From positions 1 through 64,000 of the forward strand of contig JAFDIV010000011.1 of assembly GCA_019307815.1 (NCBI GenBank): a stretch of 64,000 nucleotides of DNA, in the 5' to 3' direction. A program made the translations under genes and the position numbers. This document shows positions 43,158 to 51,686 of the stretch, one piece after another (within the stretch, counting starts at the first letter, position 1; each line of letters starts with the position of its first letter). Origin of the DNA: Deltaproteobacteria bacterium. Its GTDB lineage: Bacteria > Desulfobacterota > DSM-4660 > Desulfatiglandales > Desulfatiglandaceae. A model generated the notes under the pieces. The model did no database searches. It saw only the letters and a program-made list of their open reading frames with translations, and was not told the origin of the DNA.

Positions 43158-44956
43158 TGCGTCAAAAGGCCAGAACCCTCCCGGAGCTCTTTTTCCAGCA
43201 AGTTGAGACATATGGGGACAAGGTCGCCCTAAGAAAGAAGGAGTATGGGATCTGGAATCGCATCTCATGGAAAGAATACGGCCAAAGGGTCAAGGAGACT
43301 GCCGCTGCCCTCATAGCCGCTGGCGTGGAACCGGGCGACCGGGTCGCCATTCTTGGAGACAACCGGCCTGAATGGGTAATCTGCCACGTGGCCACCATGA
43401 CCATCGGCGCAGTAACCTGTGGTGTGTATTCCACCTCTGCAGCAGAAGAGGTGGCTTATGTGGTAGGGCATTCGGAGTCAAAGATCCTCTTTGTGGAAAA
43501 TGAGGAACAGGTAGATAAGGTCCTTCAAATCATTGACGAGCTTCCCACAAAGAAAGTGGTGGTCTGGGACCCTAAGGGACTTTGGGGGTTCTCCCATCCT
43601 GGGATCGTTTTCTACGACGAATTTATCTCACGTGGAAAGGAATACCTCGCCAAAAACCCAGAGTGCGTTTCAGAGAGACTTAACAGGATCAAACCAGATG
43701 ATGTGGGCATGATGATTTATACCTCTGGCACCACTGGGCGGCCCAAAGGGGCTATGATCACCCATGATAACATTATGGCCATAACTGAATCCTTTACCAC
43801 GGTGGTCCGCCTTTCCCCTAAAGATGAGCTCCTGTCCTATTTACCCCTGGCCCACATTTACGAAAACCTCATTTCTGTATTCCAGGCAATTTGGTCAGGT
43901 GGCACTGTCAATTTTGTGGAAAGCATGGATACACTGGCATACAACCTCCGCGAGGTCTCGCCCACCGTATTTGCGAGTGTCCCTCGAATATGGGAAAAAT
44001 TTGCCTCCATGATAGAAATACGCATGTCCGACTCCACACCCCTAAAGAAACTAGCCTACCGAACAGCCATCACCGTGGGGTTGAGATATGTAAAGACAAA
44101 GGGAAAAACCCGTGAGAGGTTTCTGTGGGCCCTTTTATACTGGCCCCTTTATGCACTGGTGCTTTATCACCTTAAAAGGCAAGTGGGGCTTGAGCGGGTC
44201 AAGTGGGCCGTATGTGGTGCAGCACCTGCATCTCCTGAACTATTTCAATACTTCAACGCTCTGGGTGTCCCCCTGAGAGAAGGCTATGGCCAAACAGAGT
44301 CCACGGGGGTCATAGCCATGCAGCGGATCGACAGGCCCCGTTGGGGGTATGTGGGGGAGCCTATTCCTGGTGTGGAGGTCAAGATCGCAGAAGACGGAGA
44401 AATTTTGGCCCGTGGTCGGGGTGTGTTCAAGGGCTATTTTAAGGCCCCCCAACTCACTGCCGAGACCATCAAAGACGGCTGGCTTCATACCGGAGACGTG
44501 GGAGCAGTAGATCAAGGCTATGTGAAGATCCTGGACAGAAAAAAAGACATTATCATCACGGCAGGCGGCAAGAATATCACCCCTGCCTTCATCGAAAACA
44601 AGCTCAAGTTCAGCCCTTATATCCAGGATGCAGTGGTCATAGGAGATGGCAGGAAATACCTGGTCTCACTCATCTTGATTGATGAAGACAATGTCACCAA
44701 GTATGCCCAGGACAACCGCATTCCCTTTACCACTTTTGCCGATCTCACCCAGAACCCTGAAATCAAAAAACTCATTGCAGGTGAAGTGGCCAAGGTAAAT
44801 AAGACCCTTGCCCGGGTGGAGACCATCAAGAAATTTGCCCTGTTACCCCGGCGATTTTACGAGGAAGATGGCGACGTAACCCCCACGAAAAAGGTGAAAA
44901 GGCGGTTCCTGGAGAAGCGGTACGCAGATCTCATTGAGTCGATGTACAAGGGGTAA
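43157..44956 (+). CDS. long-chain-type AMP-forming acyl-CoA synthetase
   Basis: About 599 residues, FadD15/long-chain group with the extra central insert. The adenylation motif is MIYTSGTTGRPKGAMITHDN, A5 is GYGQTEST, and the hinge region is LHTGDVGAVDQGYVKILDRK followed by the KDIIITAGGKNITPAFIEN signature. It probably makes the CoA ester of the imported acid. The ATG at 43157 is eight bases after GGAGG. It lies between livF and livM, so ligase and transporter are made together, as in the first liv operon. Confidence 0.9.
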   Translation: MRQKARTLPELFFQQVETYGDKVALRKKEYGIWNRISWKEYGQRVKETAAALIAAGVEPGDRVAILGDNRPEWVICHVATMTIGAVTCGVYSTSAAEEVAYVVGHSESKILFVENEEQVDKVLQIIDELPTKKVVVWDPKGLWGFSHPGIVFYDEFISRGKEYLAKNPECVSERLNRIKPDDVGMMIYTSGTTGRPKGAMITHDNIMAITESFTTVVRLSPKDELLSYLPLAHIYENLISVFQAIWSGGTVNFVESMDTLAYNLREVSPTVFASVPRIWEKFASMIEIRMSDSTPLKKLAYRTAITVGLRYVKTKGKTRERFLWALLYWPLYALVLYHLKRQVGLERVKWAVCGAAPASPELFQYFNALGVPLREGYGQTESTGVIAMQRIDRPRWGYVGEPIPGVEVKIAEDGEILARGRGVFKGYFKAPQLTAETIKDGWLHTGDVGAVDQGYVKILDRKKDIIITAGGKNITPAFIENKLKFSPYIQDAVVIGDGRKYLVSLILIDEDNVTKYAQDNRIPFTTFADLTQNPEIKKLIAGEVAKVNKTLARVETIKKFALLPRRFYEEDGDVTPTKKVKRRFLEKRYADLIESMYKG

Positions 44957-44962
44957 GAACAC

Positions 44963-45943
44963 ATGGATCTCATTGAAAGCTATAAGGAAGAGTTGCAACT
45001 GATCCGCAAACCGTGGGCCAAGGTTTGGGTTGCCGTTTTTCTGGTCCTGTTAATTCTCCTGCCCTGGTATGCACCCGAGCATGTGGTCTATGTCCTCACC
45101 ATTATCTTTATCTATACCGTGGGCGTCCAAGGCCAAAATCTTCTCATAGGTTACACAGGCCAAATTTCCTTTGGTCAAAACGGCTTTCTCGCCATAGGAG
45201 CTTTCACCTTTGGACACTTTGTCCAACATGGTGTGTCTTGGCCCATCGGTGTTATTGCTGCTGGGCTGGCAGCTGGCCTTTTCGGTCTGGTAGTTGGGTT
45301 CCCTTCCCTCCGCCTGAAAGGCCCTTATCTTGCAATTGCCACCATGGGATTTGGCATCGCAGTCTATCAAGTCTTTGTGAACTCCGAGCTTCTTTCAGGT
45401 GGCCGCATGGGTCTGATCATTCATAAGCTAACCCCTCTTTTCGGCCTCTCTGCCATCAATTTTAATTACTATTTTAACTTTATCATTGCCGGCCTTTTTA
45501 CCCTGCTCACCTATAACATTATCTCTTCCTATATGGGTCGTGCCTTTATCGCAGTTAGGGACAACGACATAGCCGCTGAGGTAATAGGTGTTAATCTCAC
45601 GAGATACAAGCTGTTATCATTTTTTATCAGCTCCTTTTATACAGGCGTACAAGGTGCCCTCTATGGGCTTTTCATGGGATACCTCGAGCCCAATATGTTT
45701 ACCTTCATAGAATCCATTACCCTGTTTGTGGCAGTGATCATCGGAGGTCTTGCCTCAGTGGAAGGATCGCTGATGGGGGCAGCCTTTGTCATTCTTGTAC
45801 CGCAATTATTGAGTACATATAAGGAAATGGTTCCTGTGGTCTATGGTGTTACAATCCTCATCATATTGATCTTTGAACCGCTTGGGCTTTACGGAAGATG
45901 GTTCAAGATGCGGCTTTATTTCCGCAACTGGCCGTTCCGTTAG
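44963..45943 (+). CDS. livM: branched-chain-type ABC importer permease (LivM)
   Basis: Inner-membrane permease of 326 residues and about nine helices. It has the LivM stretch GQNLLIGYTGQISFGQNGFL and the ATPase-contact loop FIAVRDNDIAAEVIGVN. It follows the ligase gene by six bases. A heptad array begins at its stop codon. Confidence 0.9.
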   Translation: MDLIESYKEELQLIRKPWAKVWVAVFLVLLILLPWYAPEHVVYVLTIIFIYTVGVQGQNLLIGYTGQISFGQNGFLAIGAFTFGHFVQHGVSWPIGVIAAGLAAGLFGLVVGFPSLRLKGPYLAIATMGFGIAVYQVFVNSELLSGGRMGLIIHKLTPLFGLSAINFNYYFNFIIAGLFTLLTYNIISSYMGRAFIAVRDNDIAAEVIGVNLTRYKLLSFFISSFYTGVQGALYGLFMGYLEPNMFTFIESITLFVAVIIGGLASVEGSLMGAAFVILVPQLLSTYKEMVPVVYGVTILIILIFEPLGLYGRWFKMRLYFRNWPFR

Positions 45944-46091
45944 GAGTCAGGAGTTAGTAGCTAAGAGTCAAAATAGAAAGAGCATCGAATAGCTCTATGC
46001 CAAAGACTAACGGGTACTGCCGAGTCTTTGCCGCTTGATCCTGACATCTAATATGTGACATCCATTTGGCATTGGTCATTTGACATTTGAC
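45940..46091 (+). repeat. facing 7-bp-periodic arrays between livM and livH
   Basis: The left arm (45940-45974) has units such as TTAGGAG and TCAGGAG and begins on the livM stop codon. The right arm (46043-46091) has seven units in register ending in ATTTGAC twice. The two arms belong to different sequence families but share the 7-bp period. About 70 bp lies between them. Confidence 0.65.
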
Positions 46092-46124
46092 ATTAATGCG
46101 GTTCCATTCTCGGGGAGCTAAGTC

Positions 46125-47003
46125 ATGAGGTTTCTACAATATGTCATTTCTGGTCTTGCATCGGGTAGCATTTATGCCTTGGTGGCCCTTGGTCTTGCAC
46201 TCATTTACAGGTCCAATCGCATCCTCAATTTCGCCCACGGCGACATGGCCACTGCGGGTACCTTTTTCGCATTTATTATGCTGGGGCTACAAATTCCCTA
46301 TGGACCTTCGTTCGGCCTCGGCCTCTTGTTTGGATTTGTTATAGCCGTTTTGTTTTACTATTGTGTACTCATACCTGCACAAAGGCGAGAGGCCACCCAG
46401 CTAGGTCAAATTATTTTGACCCTGGGATTCGGCCTAATCCTCCAAGGAGCCATATCATATTTTGGTGGAACCGAGCCGCAGATGTTTCCATTTCCTCTGT
46501 CCGAAGCAGAAACCTATCAACTGGGTACGCTGATTTTTGATCAACTCAGCCTGGGGACTCTGGCAGTTGGCATTGTTGCCAGTTTACTTTTCTATCTCCT
46601 TATTCAAAAGACGCGAATAGGGCTTGCCATGCGGGCCACATCAGAAAATCTTCCTGCTGCCCAGACCATGGGAATCCCCACGCGAAAGATCCTGGCGCTG
46701 AGCTGGGGACTGGCCGCCTTTTTGGGAGTGCTTGCGGGACTTTTCCTTGCCCCTGCCCTGTTGTTGGACCCCTTCTTTATGCTGGAGCCTTTCCTCAAAG
46801 GCTTTGCCGCTGCCATTTTGGGTGGCTTAAACAGCCTGCCCGGGGCCATAGTTGGCGGGCTTATACTGGGAGTCTCTGAAAGTCTCGCAGGAGCGTATAT
46901 ATCCGTCGCTTTCAAAAACACCTTTGCGTTTCTGATTATTATCGTAGTGTTATTGGTTAGACCTGAAGGTTTGCTTGGAGAAGAATTCAAGGAAAGGGTT
47001 TAG
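46125..47003 (+). CDS. livH: branched-chain-type ABC importer permease (LivH)
   Basis: Second permease of the importer, 292 residues, with the usual LASGSIYALVALGLALIYRS and NFAHGDMATAGTFFAF. The contact loop is LAMRATSENLPAAQTMGI. It follows livM after a repeat-filled gap; the order M-H is reversed relative to the first liv operon. Confidence 0.9.
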   Translation: MRFLQYVISGLASGSIYALVALGLALIYRSNRILNFAHGDMATAGTFFAFIMLGLQIPYGPSFGLGLLFGFVIAVLFYYCVLIPAQRREATQLGQIILTLGFGLILQGAISYFGGTEPQMFPFPLSEAETYQLGTLIFDQLSLGTLAVGIVASLLFYLLIQKTRIGLAMRATSENLPAAQTMGIPTRKILALSWGLAAFLGVLAGLFLAPALLLDPFFMLEPFLKGFAAAILGGLNSLPGAIVGGLILGVSESLAGAYISVAFKNTFAFLIIIVVLLVRPEGLLGEEFKERV

Positions 47004-47027
47004 GATAGTAAGTAAGGAGGTCTCTTC

Positions 47028-47132
47028 ATGGAAATACAAGGTTTTGTTGCTCTGGTGACTGGAGGAGCCTCTGGTTTGGGAGAGGCATGGGTACGTCTCC
47101 CATTCCACGCCCTCCGGATGGCAGCCAAGTAA
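47028..47132 (+). pseudogene. collapsed short-chain dehydrogenase gene (HSD10 type)
   Basis: A 34-codon frame with GGAGG upstream. Residues 1-20 are the start of a type II 3-hydroxyacyl-CoA dehydrogenase (VALVTGGASGLGEA, the nucleotide-binding loop). The last residues, ALRMAAK, match the C-terminal end of the same family (commonly ...LDGALRM...). About 220 central residues, with the Ser-Tyr-Lys site, are missing. The simplest reading is an internal deletion that joined the two ends in frame. The 3-hydroxyacyl-CoA step may now be done by the trifunctional protein at 55.6-57.7 kb. Confidence 0.7.
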
Positions 47133-47190
47133 CCTCTTTGCCAAAAAAACAATATCCCATCTTGAGGGGATCTTGAAGTGGGGATGAGAA

Positions 47191-48339
47191 GTGGACTTTG
47201 ACCTCAAGGAAGAACACAAGATGATTCGGGACATGACCCGAGATTTTGCCCAGGAAGTGATTCGGCCTCGATCCGAAGAGATCGAACGGACCGGCGAATA
47301 TCCCTGTGACATCATGGACCAGATGGCCGAATTGGGCATGATGGGTATCCCTTTTCCAGAAGAATACGGGGGCAGCGGTGGGGACTGGGTGGGCATGCAT
47401 GTGTGCATTGAGGAAATTTCCCGTGGTGACATGACCTTGGGTGCCCTGCTGGATGTGACCACAAGTATTGTTGCCCAAGAACTCTATGTTTTCGGTACTG
47501 AAGAGCAGAAAAGGCAGTGGCTCATCCCCATTGCAAAAGGAAAAGAGATCGGGGCATTTGGACTTACCGAACCTAATGCGGGCTCTGATGCGGCCTCATT
47601 GAGAACTAAGGCCGTCCTTGATAGTAGTGAATGGGTGCTAAACGGCACAAAGCAGTTCATCACAAATATCGGTTTGGACAATGCCTCGATCATCCTTGCA
47701 GCCGCTGTGACTGGGAAGAAAAAAGGCGGTCAAAACATCATCTCTGCCTTTATAGTGCCCAAGACGGCACCAGGTTTTCATCTGGGGAAACGATATGACA
47801 AGATCGCCTGGCATGGTTCTGCCACCCATGAGGTGATCTTTGAGGACTGTCGTATTCCAAAGGAAAATCTACTTGGTGACCCCCAAAGGGGGTTTGCCCA
47901 GCACCTAGAAGTCCTACAGACAGGGCGAATCAGTATTGCTGCCATAGCGGTGGGCATGGCCCAGGCCTGCTTGGATGAATCCGTGCGCTATGCCAAGGAA
48001 AGGGTTCAGTTTGGAAAACCCATCTTTCACTTTCAGGCTGTTCAATTCAAACTGGCGGACATGGCCGTGGCTATTGAGCTTGCCCGAAATCAGTATTTGA
48101 AGGCTGCTTGGCTCAAGGATCAAGGACGCAATCATACCTTTGAGGCCACTGCCGCAAAGCTGTTTGCCTCGGAAATGGCCGAAAAGGTGGCCAGCGACGC
48201 TGTGCAGATCCATGGCGGATATGGATATATGAGTGAATATCCGGTTTCCCGGATATACAAAAGCGCAAAGGTTCTTCAGATCGTGGAAGGGACCTCGGAA
48301 GTTCAAAGGATGATCATAGGTCGCATCCTGGCGGCCTGA
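47191..48339 (+). CDS. acyl-CoA dehydrogenase, short/medium-chain type
   Basis: FAD-dependent dehydrogenase of 382 residues with the classical catalytic Glu in the C-terminal segment (QIVEGTSEVQRMIIGRIL). FGLTEPNAGSDAASLRTK is the flavin motif, and VQIHGGYGYMSEYPVSRIYK is intact. Of the seven homologues in this window it alone keeps the MCAD-type base. Start is GTG after GGGGATGAG. Next genes are a thiolase and its DUF35 partner. Confidence 0.9.
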   Translation: MDFDLKEEHKMIRDMTRDFAQEVIRPRSEEIERTGEYPCDIMDQMAELGMMGIPFPEEYGGSGGDWVGMHVCIEEISRGDMTLGALLDVTTSIVAQELYVFGTEEQKRQWLIPIAKGKEIGAFGLTEPNAGSDAASLRTKAVLDSSEWVLNGTKQFITNIGLDNASIILAAAVTGKKKGGQNIISAFIVPKTAPGFHLGKRYDKIAWHGSATHEVIFEDCRIPKENLLGDPQRGFAQHLEVLQTGRISIAAIAVGMAQACLDESVRYAKERVQFGKPIFHFQAVQFKLADMAVAIELARNQYLKAAWLKDQGRNHTFEATAAKLFASEMAEKVASDAVQIHGGYGYMSEYPVSRIYKSAKVLQIVEGTSEVQRMIIGRILAA

Positions 48340-48356
48340 TACAAGGAGGAGACATA

Positions 48357-49523
48357 ATGAGAGAAGTTGCCATATTGGGCGTAGGCATGACAAAATTCGG
48401 GATTTCTGAAAAGACAAACCTTGAGATGTTTGCGGAAGCGGCCCTTGAGGCCATTGAAAAATCAGGGCTTGAGCCAAAGGATATGGATGCGCTTTTTTTT
48501 GGAAACTGCTTGGGCGGATTCGAAGAGGGCCAGCTCCATATGGCTCCCTTTGCGCACGCGGAACTGGGACTCCCCACCTCTTCACCTGCAACCCGATTTG
48601 AATCAGCGTGTGCGACTGCTACAGTGGCTATTCGGCACGGGGCATTACTGGTAAGCGCAGGGGTCTATGATATCGTGCTTGCAGGCGGAACAGAGAGGGC
48701 TGCCAAGATGGACACACCCCTTGCCACTCGGACATTTGCCATGGCATCACAGGCCCAACATGAATATGGAGCAGGTATCACCTTTCCTGGTGTGTTTGCC
48801 ATGGCTGCCCATATGTATGCCGCCAAGTACGGGATCGAGCTTTCAGAACTCAAGAAACACATGGCTGAAGTAGCGGTAAAGAACCACCACCATGGTACCC
48901 TGAACCCAAAAGCCCACTTTCAAAAGGAAATCACAGTAGACACGGTGCTCGAAAGCATGATGGTAGCTGATCCCTTGCAGCTTTTCGATTGCTGCCCGTT
49001 TTCAGATGGCGCAGCAGCTGTAGTTATTGCAGAGGCGGGCAGGGCAAAAGACCTCATGGACAATCCCATCACCATTGCTGGCATGGGACAGGCCTCTTGT
49101 GGGCCCCTTTATTTGCAGCGGGACCTCACCAGAGTGAAAGCAAGGGAGGCAGCCATAAAACAGGCCTATTCCCAGGCAGGTGTTGGTCCTGAAGATATTG
49201 ATGTCGTGGAGCTACATGATTGTTTTACCATTGCCGAGATCTTGGCTATTGAGAGTTTTGGGTTTTACGAGTTCGGCAAGGGATATGATGCCGCAACCAA
49301 AGGTGAAGCAGGGTTTGGAGGTAAGGTGGTGGTCAACCCCTCTGGAGGACTCAAGGCCAAAGGCCATCCCATTGGAGCCACTGGTGCAGCGCAGGTCACG
49401 GAGATCGTGCAACAACTGCGGGGCGAGTGCGGCCAGCGCCAGGTGGAAGGTGCCCGGATCGGGCTTGTGGATACCTTGGGGGGAGACCTGGGAACAGTTT
49501 GTAACATCATTCTGAGGAGTTGA
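48357..49523 (+). CDS. SCPx-type thiolase, probable partner of a DUF35 protein
   Basis: Cleaves a 3-oxoacyl-CoA with CoA, or acts as a retro-aldolase in some members. 388 residues. The nucleophile is Cys85 (FESACATAT). ELHDCFTIAE and GHPIGATGAAQ supply the catalytic His residues. The classical C-terminal Cys-Gly-Gly-Gly motif is absent, as in the SCPx/Ltp2/BbsB group. These enzymes work as complexes with a zinc-ribbon/OB-fold DUF35 protein, here encoded three bases downstream. Confidence 0.88.
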   Translation: MREVAILGVGMTKFGISEKTNLEMFAEAALEAIEKSGLEPKDMDALFFGNCLGGFEEGQLHMAPFAHAELGLPTSSPATRFESACATATVAIRHGALLVSAGVYDIVLAGGTERAAKMDTPLATRTFAMASQAQHEYGAGITFPGVFAMAAHMYAAKYGIELSELKKHMAEVAVKNHHHGTLNPKAHFQKEITVDTVLESMMVADPLQLFDCCPFSDGAAAVVIAEAGRAKDLMDNPITIAGMGQASCGPLYLQRDLTRVKAREAAIKQAYSQAGVGPEDIDVVELHDCFTIAEILAIESFGFYEFGKGYDAATKGEAGFGGKVVVNPSGGLKAKGHPIGATGAAQVTEIVQQLRGECGQRQVEGARIGLVDTLGGDLGTVCNIILRS

Positions 49524-49526
49524 GAC

Positions 49527-49931
49527 ATGGCCTATCCCATTACATATGCACAATATCAGGAATATCTTAAGAAAGGTGAATTCATTGGCCTCAAGTGCGC
49601 CAAATGCGGATCCATCAACTTTCCGCCCATGGCCGTATGCCGGGACTGTAGCGGAACGACTCTGGAACCTGTTTCCTTGAAAGGTGAAGGGACGATAAGG
49701 ACATTCACCGTGATTCGCGTTGCCCCTGAAGGGAAAAAACCTCCTTATATTATCGCCATGGTAGAGCTGGATGAGGGGCCTTACGTAATCGGGAATCTTG
49801 AAGGTATCACACCCGATGAGACCGGTATGGACCTTATAGGCAAAAAGGTGCGCATGGGGACCCGTATGGTACAGGGTGATGTCTATTCTTTGGGAGATGC
49901 CCACGTCCCTACTTTCACTTTAATGGAGTAA
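49527..49931 (+). CDS. DUF35 zinc-ribbon/OB-fold thiolase partner
   Basis: A 134-residue acyl-CoA-binding accessory protein. The N-terminal rubredoxin-like zinc ribbon has CAKC and CRDC pairs, followed by an OB fold (GEGTIRTFTVIRVAPEGKK onward). In BbsA-BbsB (benzylsuccinate pathway) and Ltp2-ChsH2 complexes the DUF35 chain stabilises the thiolase or aldolase and helps to bind the substrate. Directly coupled to the thiolase gene. Confidence 0.88.
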   Translation: MAYPITYAQYQEYLKKGEFIGLKCAKCGSINFPPMAVCRDCSGTTLEPVSLKGEGTIRTFTVIRVAPEGKKPPYIIAMVELDEGPYVIGNLEGITPDETGMDLIGKKVRMGTRMVQGDVYSLGDAHVPTFTLME

Positions 49932-50000
49932 GCCAGCGAAAAGAACCCTCGCACTGAGGGTAGACCCAACATGACAATCTGCAAAGGCTGATCAGTGGGT

Positions 50001-50933
50001 ATGGACCTTCGGTCTAAATTTATTGGGGGTATGATCGGCAGCGCCTTGGGTGATGCCATCGGCGAGCTTGCTTTTGAATTTCCTGATAAAAACACCCTTC
50101 TCAATAAAGTAGCACGATCCCAATTACATCGCTATACCGATGATACGGCTATGGCCATAGGCCTTGCCGAATCCATTGTGGAAAAAGGCGATATCGACCC
50201 GCAACACCTTGGCGACAGGTTCCAAAGCAACTTTGTTGCCGAGCCATGGCGTGGGTACGCCTCAGGCCCTCCTACCGTCTTCGCCCTGGTAAAACGGCAC
50301 AAAATATCTTATCTGAAGGCTGCCAAAACCCTATTTGGTGGCCAAGGCTCCCTTGGAAACGGGGCAGCCATGCGAATCGTGCCGGTTGCCCTCTTTTTCC
50401 ATGACACTCCTGGCCTTCTCCACAAAGCCCGCTTATCAGCCCAGGTAACACACGCCCATCCTGTGGGCATGGACGGAGCTGCAATCCAGGCATTGGCCAT
50501 AGCGCGAGCCGTGGATCTTGACCCCTTAGAGACCTTTTCCCGTGATTTTTTCATTGAAGAGCTCATCGCAGCAGCCCAAACACGGGAAATCAAGGAAAAG
50601 ATGATCCTTGTAAGCCACCTACTTGCAGAGGGGGCTTCTTCAAAAGAGGCCGCCGACAGACTAGGACATTCGGTAGCAGTACACGAGTCCATGCCCTTTG
50701 CCATATATGCCTTTGCCCGTTATCCCAAGTCCTTCGAGGCCTGCCTAATGTGTGCGGTACTGCATGGCGGGGACCGCGATACCCTGGGAGCCATGGCAGG
50801 AGCCATTTCCGGCGCCTACCTGGGTATCCATGCCATTCCCTCTGACTGGGTTGCCAGGCTGGAAAATCGCTCCTACCTTGAAGAACTTGCCATAAACCTT
50901 TATACCATCCACACTGGCAAGCAAGGTTCATGA
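50001..50933 (+). CDS. ADP-ribosylglycohydrolase family protein
   Basis: Removes ADP-ribose from proteins or other acceptors with a binuclear Mg centre (DraG/ARH fold). Metal ligands are in RYTDDTAMAIGLAESI near residue 45 and in the C-terminal GGDRDTLGAMAGAISGAYLG, where Arg replaces the usual Thr/Ser. The N-terminal IGGMIGSALGDAIGE motif is typical. About 311 residues. The start is the ATG at 50001 or a GTG six bases upstream. Its reason for being beside beta-oxidation genes is not evident; reversible ADP-ribosylation of an enzyme is one possibility. Confidence 0.85.
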   Translation: MDLRSKFIGGMIGSALGDAIGELAFEFPDKNTLLNKVARSQLHRYTDDTAMAIGLAESIVEKGDIDPQHLGDRFQSNFVAEPWRGYASGPPTVFALVKRHKISYLKAAKTLFGGQGSLGNGAAMRIVPVALFFHDTPGLLHKARLSAQVTHAHPVGMDGAAIQALAIARAVDLDPLETFSRDFFIEELIAAAQTREIKEKMILVSHLLAEGASSKEAADRLGHSVAVHESMPFAIYAFARYPKSFEACLMCAVLHGGDRDTLGAMAGAISGAYLGIHAIPSDWVARLENRSYLEELAINLYTIHTGKQGS

Positions 50934-50953
50934 TCTGCGGAGGCATTCCCAAG

Positions 50954-51220
50954 ATGAAAGTAAAAATCGGCTCCACCCCTGCAATAGGAATAACATAGGT
51001 TCCCCAAGGTCGATCTCCATCCAACGGCCCCATGAAGGTAGGTGTACAGCCTGGCCCCACGGTGGAAGAGCTCTTGGAAAAACTAGCTTCCCTGGGACCT
51101 AAGGATCAGTTCGACGACATCGTGATCCATGTGATTGTAAACAGAACGCTTAAGAGGCACGATTACGTGCTTCAGCCAGGTGATGTCATTGACCTCCATA
51201 TCCCTGTCTCTGGTGGGTAA
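50954..51220 (+). pseudogene. MoaD/ThiS-like sulfur carrier with in-frame amber codon
   Basis: The frame from the ATG at 50954 (GGAGG ten bases upstream) starts with a beta strand (MKVKIGS) and meets a TAG at codon 15 (50996-50998). The same frame continues to 51220, giving a ubiquitin-like fold: GPTVEELLEKL, then a core strand (VIHVIVNRTLKR), LQPGDVIDLHIPVSGG and a C-terminal Gly-Gly. Translation could restart at the ATG at 51032, giving 62 residues, but that ATG has no ribosome-binding site and lacks the first strand. If functional, it would donate sulfur to a cofactor such as the W/Mo pterin of the aldehyde oxidoreductase. It is probably a recent nonsense allele. Confidence 0.6.
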
Positions 51221-51413
51221 TAAATAACAAGGGCCCGTACCCGCCTTTTGCTCTGCTTCCCAATACCTTGCTGAACCTCTGCTGGTACTTAATATTCGTC
51301 TCGCCCACTTAGACATGAATATCATGCTTTACACAAAAACCGTCTTGACATAATACTTGATACACATAATAATTACACATATGTATTTTTATTACATCCT
51401 ATGAGAAGGTGCA

Positions 51414-51686
51414 ATGTCTGTAAGAATTCAGGTTATACTAGAGGAAAAGGAGGCGGCAAGATTCAGGGCCAAAGCCGCAAAAGAATCAAAATCCCTTAGC
51501 GCCTGGCTAAGGGATGCGGGCAGAAAAATGCTTGAAATGGAAAAAAACGCCCAACTTACCGACGAGGAAGCACTAAGGGCCTTCTTCCAAAAATCCAATG
51601 AGAGGGAAAAGGAAGGAACAGAGTCGGATTGGGAAGAGCACAAGAAGATGATACTTGATGGGTTTAGCTCGGGGCAGAAGCTGTGA
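51414..51686 (+). CDS. vapB: antitoxin of a VapBC-type module
   Basis: A 90-residue protein with an N-terminal ribbon-helix-helix-like stretch (VRIQVILEEKEAARFRAKAA then SLSAWLRDAGRKML) and an acidic, flexible C-terminus that would wrap the toxin. It overlaps the toxin gene by four bases (GTGA). The 5' region is strongly A/T-rich, with candidate -35 elements TTGACA (51345) and TTGATA (51357) and a TACACATATGTA-like palindrome that could be its operator. Confidence 0.75.
   Translation: MSVRIQVILEEKEAARFRAKAAKESKSLSAWLRDAGRKMLEMEKNAQLTDEEALRAFFQKSNEREKEGTESDWEEHKKMILDGFSSGQKL

Noticed and set aside
31634-46091. Repeat arrays considered as CRISPR
   Set aside because: Units are 7 bp, contiguous and degenerate, with no spacers of regular length and no cas genes in the window.
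50996-50998. TAG read as pyrrolysine in the sulfur carrier
   Set aside because: Pyrrolysine is known mainly in methylamine methyltransferases and no pyl genes are seen; a nonsense mutation or restart is simpler.
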